Source: Candidatus Bathyarchaeota archaeon
GTDB lineage: Archaea > Thermoproteota > Bathyarchaeia > Bathyarchaeales > Bathyarchaeaceae
Assembly (NCBI GenBank): GCA_029883255.1
Contig: JAOUJL010000047.1
Span: 1-9,245 of the forward strand
Length of the DNA stretch: 9,245 nucleotides
Direction of reading: 5' to 3'
Positions 6,502 through 9,245 of the stretch are shown here, piece by piece (within the stretch, counting starts at the first letter, position 1; the number at the start of each line of letters is the position of its first letter). The translations under genes and the position numbers were made by a program. The notes under the pieces are model-generated. The model saw nothing but the letters and a program-made list of their open reading frames with translations, did not search any database and was not told the origin of the DNA.

Positions 6502-6590
6502 TATCAATCCTAATTGTCTCTTTTTACACTTAATAGTTGTTACGAGATGTCATGGGTAGCTAAAGGTGTTTTTTAATAAGCAGAAATGGA
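6502..6590 (-). repeat. Duplicated promoter-leader block, copy 1
   Basis: Read on the minus strand, this 89-base block matches 8978-9068 on the plus strand in 81 of 91 aligned columns, with two single-base gaps. It contains a TATA-like TTATTAAAA (6571-6579), an identical CTACCCATGACATCT stretch, and CTATTAAGTGT followed by AAAAAGAGA. It ends 21 nt before the ATG of the SnoaL-like gene, so it supplies promoter and leader but not the SD. Confidence 0.85.
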
Positions 6591-6888
6591 GCGAGAGGCG
6601 GAGATTCTGTGTCAACAAGGGCAGTATGGAAAAGCAGTCAAGGTTCTCAGGAAACTTATCGAAGGATCTGATCAGACAGACAAAGGCTGGTTTCTACAAT
6701 TAATGGCAACTTACCTGTATCCAATTGATCCCACAGATTCCATGGATAAACAATTGAAAGCTCACTCTGAGAATGCCCAGCTTTTCCGCCCGGAGACTGG
6801 AATTTCGTACTCGAAATTGGCTTCAACTAGATATGGAAGTAAAAATCTGTTTGAGTTTCGGTTTCTCACTCAACTCATTTTAAAATAA
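6586..6888 (+). CDS. Short TPR-like protein, probable gene fragment
   Basis: A 100-residue frame starting at ATG 6586. Residues 1-25 (EREAEILCQQGQYGKAVKVLRKLIEG) look like one TPR-type helix pair. Residues 32-78 (DKGWFLQLMATYLYPIDPTDSMDKQLKAHSENAQLFRPETGISYSKL) read like the regular helical tail of a larger protein. The last 20 residues lose that character and may be out of the original frame. An in-frame TAA three codons upstream rules out extension, and the start codon lies inside the duplicated promoter block that drives the gene on the other strand. The SD candidate AAAGGTG is too far away (17 nt). A truncated C-terminal fragment is more likely than a complete gene, and the full-length parent is not identified. 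Confidence 0.5.
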   Translation: MEREAEILCQQGQYGKAVKVLRKLIEGSDQTDKGWFLQLMATYLYPIDPTDSMDKQLKAHSENAQLFRPETGISYSKLASTRYGSKNLFEFRFLTQLILK

Positions 6889-6914
6889 TGCCTACAAGAA
6901 TAAGTAACTTATGC

Positions 6915-6924
6915 CGCGCGCGCA
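6915..6924. repeat. Intergenic CG tract, 10 bp
   Basis: An alternating C/G run (ending in A) in the gap between the 3' ends of the TPR-like ORF and the restriction-nuclease-like gene. Confidence 0.85.
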
Positions 6925-6984
6925 ACGCTTTTCTATTTTGATTTTTGCTTAACATGTTTTCCCCAATATTTCCTAAGTTATTGG

Positions 6985-7488
6985 CTACATATCAATTCCT
7001 ATTACGTAGATAGGTAATTGTATTGCACTTTTGAAGTGTGGAAGATACTTAACAACCTTCTCAAAGCTTAAGGATCCTTCCCAGTTCTTATTGTAGTCTC
7101 GTTTCATTTTCTTCTGAAAGTTCTTCGTGGTCACTACAAAGACACCTACATCAATCTTGTCCAGTCCTGAATAGGAAGCAACTTGGAACTTTAGAAGGTC
7201 AATTCCAATAAATGAAGCATGTCCAAAGCCAACCTCTATCCCGACTCTTTCCTTCAAATAACCCATTTTGGCTGCCGGGTCTTTTGGTTCATCAAAAACT
7301 GGTGGCTGACTTTCCCATCCTTTAACGACAAATTTCTCCTCAAGAATACTGTTGAATTGAGGTCTAGACAGAGAAGAAACATCAATACTAGGATCAATGA
7401 GAATGTTCTCAATTTCCTGCTTAAGAGCGAGCTTACTGTTAAGAACCTGTTCAGCGAAACGATATGAGAATCTTCTCAAGCGCAACAT
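6985..7488 (-). CDS. BglII/BstYI-family restriction endonuclease-like protein
   Basis: A 167-residue protein related to type II restriction endonucleases of the BglII/BstYI family, which cut GATC-centred sites. The core YLKERVGIEVGFGHASF...DLLKFQ at 77-102 aligns with the DFVKDRVAIEVQFGKYSF...DLFVK core of BstYI as I remember it. The later segments DKIDVGVFVV (110-119) and IQLPIYVIGI (156-165) match the family's closing strands. QFNSILEEKFVVKGWES (44-60) matches the helix before the core. Two active-site positions differ: the first catalytic Asp is replaced by G76 and the Gln after the Glu by G87, while E85 is kept. The protein is also shorter than BglII or BstYI. No methyltransferase gene is adjacent. 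It may be an inactive or repurposed member. The ATG start has only a weak SD; a CTTAAA box lies about 50 nt upstream. Confidence 0.75.
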   Translation of the reverse strand: MLRLRRFSYRFAEQVLNSKLALKQEIENILIDPSIDVSSLSRPQFNSILEEKFVVKGWESQPPVFDEPKDPAAKMGYLKERVGIEVGFGHASFIGIDLLKFQVASYSGLDKIDVGVFVVTTKNFQKKMKRDYNKNWEGSLSFEKVVKYLPHFKSAIQLPIYVIGIDM

Positions 7489-7567
7489 TACCGATTTAAC
7501 ACCATTTGAAAGCTATGAAGTCTGATTTCTTAATAACTTTAAGGATTGGGGAAACGAAACGTGGAGA

Positions 7568-7575
7568 GCGCGCGC
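7568..7575. repeat. Intergenic (GC)4 tract
   Basis: Eight alternating G/C bases between two minus-strand genes (the 120-residue gene and the nuclease-like gene), which suggests they are separate transcription units. Confidence 0.8.
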
Positions 7576-7600
7576 TAAACTTTTATCGAGTGCATTTTCT

Positions 7601-7963
7601 TTACGATTTCTTCCACAGAAAGTCCTGTAGGTTTGTCTTTCCTACCTTCAAATTTGGGAAGGTATCCAGTAATTGTCGTGCTATCTCTGCTAGCAGTCGT
7701 TTGACTCCATCAGTTTTCTCGACGCTTGAACCCGGGTAGATTCTCACGACGAGTGCGTCTTCTCGACTGCCTAGCAAAGCAAGGAAATCTGTTTTTCTGC
7801 CTTTCTCAATTACCAACGCCTCTGTTAGAATTGACTTCTCTTCCCAGTCAATGTACTTTTTCAAAGTCCTCAGGATTACATGCTCATCTCTTATGATCAA
7901 AGGTTTCATTTTATCGAAGACATCTCTTAACTCGACATCACCGTTTAGTACGACATGTGGCAT
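7601..7963 (-). CDS. Conserved-looking hypothetical protein, 120 residues
   Basis: A soluble alpha/beta protein without a named function. It opens with MPHVVLNGDVELRDVFDKMKPLIIRDEHVILRT, has a central strand-rich part (SILTEALVIEKGRKTDFLALLGSREDALVVRIYPG, about 50-84) and ends with a helix plus TFPNLKVGKTNLQDFL. The density of hydrophobic strands and the absence of low-complexity sequence suggest a folded, conserved domain. I start at ATG 7961-7963, because AGGTGA lies 7 nt upstream; a GTG at 7979-7981 would add six residues but has no SD. A TTTTTAAT box 42-49 nt upstream fits transcription starting just before the SD. It stands alone. Confidence 0.8.
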   Translation of the reverse strand: MPHVVLNGDVELRDVFDKMKPLIIRDEHVILRTLKKYIDWEEKSILTEALVIEKGRKTDFLALLGSREDALVVRIYPGSSVEKTDGVKRLLAEIARQLLDTFPNLKVGKTNLQDFLWKKS

Positions 7964-8004
7964 GCCAGTTTCACCTTTCACTCACACAAACTAACGGAAT
8001 CGCC

Positions 8005-8012
8005 ATTAAAAA
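8005..8012 (-). promoter_or_regulatory. TATA box for the 120-residue gene
   Basis: TTTTTAAT on the minus strand lies 42-49 nt before the ATG at 7963. A start about 25 nt downstream leaves a leader of roughly 20 nt that contains AGGTGA. Confidence 0.5.
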
Positions 8013-8029
8013 GTAGTAACTTACAATTA

Positions 8030-8044
8030 GCGCGCGCGCATACA
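8030..8044. repeat. Intergenic CG tract, 15-bp alternating run
   Basis: GCGCGCGCGC followed by ATACA gives 15 alternating purine-pyrimidine bases upstream of the TATA box of the 120-residue gene. Two shorter relatives lie at 8066-8073 and 8094-8104. Confidence 0.85.
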
Positions 8045-8093
8045 ACCCGATAGTAGCTCTTTCAAGCGCGTGTTGCACTTAGCATTTTTGCTT

Positions 8094-8104
8094 CGCGCGT
8101 GTGT
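8094..8104. repeat. Intergenic CG/TG tract, 11 bp
   Basis: CGCGCG continues into TGTGT, keeping the alternating purine-pyrimidine pattern in the non-coding gap between two minus-strand genes. Confidence 0.7.
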
Positions 8105-8150
8105 TTACGTCGCAAACAATGTGTTAGAAATGGAACACCGGAAAAAAGCC

Positions 8151-8315
8151 TCAATAACCTCGTAAGATTCTCTTCAATTCCTTCATGTTTTTGGCTTCAT
8201 GTATTAACTCCAGTTTCCTTCCTGACTTCACCATTCGCAGATAGATGTACCTGGTATAGATTTTCTCGTTTCCACTCTCATCTTTCACCAAAACGATACC
8301 CTTCGCATCAGTCAT
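8151..8315 (-). CDS. 54-residue small basic protein
   Basis: A complete short gene with ATG at 8313-8315 and TGA at 8151-8153. The product begins MTDAKGIVLVKDESGNEKIYTRYIYLRMVK and ends AKNMKELKRILRGY. The alternating hydrophobic pattern of the first 28 residues suggests a beta hairpin or sheet followed by a basic C-terminal helix. A strong TATA-like TTTTTAAAT lies about 35 nt upstream, which would give a very short leader (about 10 nt); only a weak GGGA precedes the ATG. The reading frame looks genuine in composition and length. No family or function is recognised. Confidence 0.6.
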   Translation of the reverse strand: MTDAKGIVLVKDESGNEKIYTRYIYLRMVKSGRKLELIHEAKNMKELKRILRGY

Positions 8316-8345
8316 AGTATTCCCACAAGTGAGAGGGAAAGCTGA

Positions 8346-8354
8346 ATTTAAAAA
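8346..8354 (-). promoter_or_regulatory. TATA box for the 54-residue gene
   Basis: TTTTTAAAT on the minus strand, preceded by a GC/purine patch (GAGGC), sits about 35 nt before the ATG. This is consistent with a nearly leaderless transcript. Confidence 0.5.
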
Positions 8355-8365
8355 GCCTCACATAA

Positions 8366-8377
8366 GCGTGCGCGCAC
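8366..8377. repeat. Intergenic alternating GC/GT tract, 12 bp
   Basis: GCGTGCGCGCAC is fully alternating. It sits just upstream of the promoter of the 54-residue gene. Confidence 0.75.
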
Positions 8378-8403
8378 TTGATTTATGGGAGTGAAGTTTG
8401 AGA

Positions 8404-8413
8404 GCGCGCGCGC
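8404..8413. repeat. Intergenic (GC)5 tract
   Basis: Ten alternating G/C bases in the divergent gap between the 54-residue gene and the small ORF at 8527, 26 bp from the previous tract. Confidence 0.85.
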
Positions 8414-8470
8414 CAAACCCGTATTGGTAGACGCTCTAAAGTTTATGTAGCTGTTGCGGTACAGTCACAC

Positions 8471-8482
8471 ATATTTAAATAT
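8471..8482 (+). promoter_or_regulatory. Palindromic TATA box upstream of the zinc-finger gene pair
   Basis: ATATTTAAATAT is a perfect 12-bp palindrome about 50 nt upstream of the ATG at 8527. It is the best TATA candidate for the small ORF and zinc-finger gene; being symmetric, it does not by itself fix direction. Confidence 0.45.
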
Positions 8483-8526
8483 CTGCGCGTTCGAATGAAA
8501 CTTGTTGTCATTACAAGAATGGTTTA

Positions 8527-8676
8527 ATGAGGCGAAGCAATTTGCTATTTATAGTACACGCTAGGCATACCACCCCGCGCGCTACGGCCATAATGGTTAT
8601 CAAGAACAGAAAATCGAATGCACACGCGGACGATGTAGAAGCTGTGCTTGAAGAAGAAGCCAAGAAGATCGATTGA
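8527..8676 (+). CDS. Possible 49-residue small protein upstream of the zinc-finger gene
   Basis: The longest reading begins at ATG 8527 and ends with TGA at 8674-8676, 11 nt before the zinc-finger gene. The second half (MVIKNRKSNAHADDVEAVLEEEAKKID, from ATG 8593) looks like a real acidic helix-ending protein. The first 22 residues are rich in R, H, T and P and are crossed by a CGCGCGC tract of the kind otherwise kept out of genes, so the true start may be the ATG at 8593 (27 residues). Neither start has an SD. Possible operon partner of the zinc-finger protein; no function assigned. Confidence 0.35.
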   Translation: MRRSNLLFIVHARHTTPRATAIMVIKNRKSNAHADDVEAVLEEEAKKID

Positions 8677-8687
8677 GGTTGTCGGAA

Positions 8688-8867
8688 ATGAAACCATTGA
8701 CAGAGTGTAAACACTGCGGAATAACCATACCGAAAAAGAAGAGAGCAGAACATCTAGAAAGAGTTCATAAGATATCAGTGGGTTTGAGAGGCTGGGTAGG
8801 CAAGCATTTTAGACAACACAAATGGAAATATGGCTGGAAACGACCGTCAATAATTGAGATCGGATAG
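8688..8867 (+). CDS. Small C2H2-type zinc-finger protein
   Basis: A 59-residue protein with one zinc finger: C7-x2-C10, an 11-residue loop rich in lysine (GITIPKKKRAE), then H22-x4-H27, which matches a classical C2H2 spacing. The C-terminal half is strongly basic and aromatic (GWVGKHFRQHKWKYGWKRPS), consistent with binding nucleic acid. Single-finger proteins of this size are common in archaea, and most are unstudied. I start at ATG 8688-8690, because TGAGGT lies 8 nt upstream; a TTG at 8673 would add five residues and overlap the previous stop. The SD overlaps the end of the preceding small ORF, suggesting joint translation. Confidence 0.75.
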   Translation: MKPLTECKHCGITIPKKKRAEHLERVHKISVGLRGWVGKHFRQHKWKYGWKRPSIIEIG

Positions 8868-8932
8868 GAGATCATGATACACTCTGTTGCGCTATTATAT
8901 GAACAAATTTATGTCTGCTGTGGCAGCGATTT

Positions 8933-8952
8933 CGCGCGCGCGCGCATGCATA
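8933..8952. repeat. Composite (CG)n-ATGCAT tract, 20 bp
   Basis: The longest alternating purine-pyrimidine run in the window: 13 bases of C/G followed by ATGCATA. It lies between the zinc-finger gene and the duplicated promoter block, and has the same CG-then-ATGC build as the tract at 2840. Confidence 0.88.
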
Positions 8953-8977
8953 GCAGTTTTAGGAAAGTGTCCATACT

Positions 8978-9068
8978 TCCATTTCTGCTTATATAAAAAG
9001 CACCGTTACCTACCCATGACATCTGATAACAGCTATTAAGTGTCAAAAAGAGATAATTATGATTGATA
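8978..9068 (+). repeat. Duplicated promoter-leader block, copy 2
   Basis: This 91-base block matches the minus strand of 6502-6590 (81 of 91 columns). TTATATAAA at 8989-8997 is a strong TATA candidate; a start about 26 nt downstream would leave a leader of nearly 70 nt. The match stops at GATTGATA, 18 nt before the GTG start of the SRPBCC gene, so only the SD region and the coding sequence differ between the two loci. Confidence 0.87.
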
Positions 9069-9086
9069 GGAAGGAGAAGTGATATT

Positions 9087-9245
9087 GTGGGTAGGGTAGA
9101 AAAGTCGATTGAAATCAGGGCTCCACGTGAGAAAGTCTGGGAAATGCTTGCTTTTGACAGGTTTCCAGAATGGATGGATAGTATGAAGAGCGTGGCGTAC
9201 ACTTCCGAGGTGCGTACTTCCGAGGACAAGTATCGAGTGGGTGCC
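9087..9245 (+). CDS. SRPBCC/START-type (polyketide cyclase-like) protein, 5' part
   Basis: The first 53 codons are in the window and the gene runs off the edge. The product begins with the typical first strand and helix of the SRPBCC fold: VEKSIEIRAPREKVWEMLAFDRFPEWMDSMKSV, where IxAPxxxVWxxL and FPEWM are the recognisable family features. Members bind hydrophobic ligands in a deep cavity and include aromatases/cyclases, lipid-transfer proteins and many unknowns. The start is GTG at 9087-9089, 10 nt after AAGGAG; the nearby TTG is out of frame. A near-perfect ten-base direct repeat (ACTTCCGAGG at 9201 and 9216) encodes a repeated TSE. It shares its promoter block with the SnoaL-like gene. Confidence 0.8.
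   Translation, partial: MGRVEKSIEIRAPREKVWEMLAFDRFPEWMDSMKSVAYTSEVRTSEDKYRVGA

Noticed and set aside
6481..6507. TTG at 6507 as start of the SnoaL-like gene
   Set aside because: It would place the strong GAGGGG SD inside the gene; the ATG at 6480 has that SD at proper spacing and matches the usual N-terminus.
7219..7467. Plus-strand frame of 82 codons
   Set aside because: Antisense to the BglII-like gene, which has clear family motifs.
8484..8500. tRNA-like GTTCGAAT T-loop motif
   Set aside because: No T-stem complement follows, and no acceptor, D or anticodon arms can be formed around it.
8495..8527. Ten-codon ORF ending in TAATG at the start of the 8527 ORF, as a leader peptide
   Set aside because: Transcription from the palindromic TATA box would start near or after its ATG, and it has no SD.
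31..8952. CG tracts as a CRISPR array or tandem satellite
   Set aside because: The tracts are single, irregularly spaced, vary in length and have no constant-length spacers or repeat flanks.
8909..9229. Minus-strand frame of 106 codons over the end of the window
   Set aside because: It lies antisense to the SRPBCC gene and the duplicated promoter block and looks like no protein family.

Overview
The window looks archaeal. Several genes have Shine-Dalgarno (SD) motifs of the GGAGGTGA type, and several starts have A/T-rich boxes of the TTTAAA/TTTTTAAT type about 35-50 nt upstream. Genes are small and change strand often, TTG and GTG starts are common, and there is an archaeal-style HAD phosphatase and a 59-residue C2H2 zinc-finger protein. 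Base composition is moderate in GC. A lineage in or near the Bathyarchaeia is my guess from the overall style; no marker gene proves it. I saw no rRNA, tRNA, CRISPR array, transposase or integrase.

Layout. 1-690: a HAD phosphatase on the minus strand. 690-1029: mostly non-coding. 1030-2247: plus-strand genes, namely a basic protein overlapped by a short partner (TTGA junction), then a 29-residue basic ORF and a four-helix membrane protein 5 nt apart. 2458-2832: a Nudix hydrolase with a perfect catalytic box but a damaged or unusual 5' end. 4976 down to 2883: a tight minus-strand operon of three unrecognised genes (two-helix membrane protein, membrane-anchored helical protein, 430-residue protein). 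4977-5352: a divergent promoter region. 5353-5949: an isoprenylcysteine carboxyl methyltransferase-like membrane enzyme. 6016-6480: a SnoaL-like protein (minus). 6586-6888: a short TPR-like ORF, probably a fragment. 6985-7488: a BglII/BstYI-type restriction endonuclease relative (minus) with no methyltransferase beside it. 7601-7963: a conserved-looking 120-residue protein (minus). 8151-8315: a 54-residue gene (minus). 8527-8867: a small ORF followed by the zinc-finger protein. 9087 to the edge: the start of an SRPBCC/START-type protein.

Two signals are not explained by the genes. First, alternating purine-pyrimidine runs, mostly (CG)n and sometimes (CG)n joined to (ATGC)n, sit in nearly every gap between transcription units and are almost absent from coding sequence. 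There are about 18 in 9.2 kb, including runs of 19 and 20 bp. They are candidate Z-DNA-forming, chromatin-boundary or protein-binding sites. Second, a promoter-plus-leader block of about 90 bp is duplicated (81 of 91 aligned columns identical) in front of the SnoaL-like gene and the SRPBCC gene. Each copy ends about 20 nt before the start codon. Both downstream proteins belong to small-molecule-binding fold families that include cyclases, so shared control is a reasonable idea. The two copies also form an inverted repeat around the 2.4 kb segment that holds the restriction-nuclease relative.
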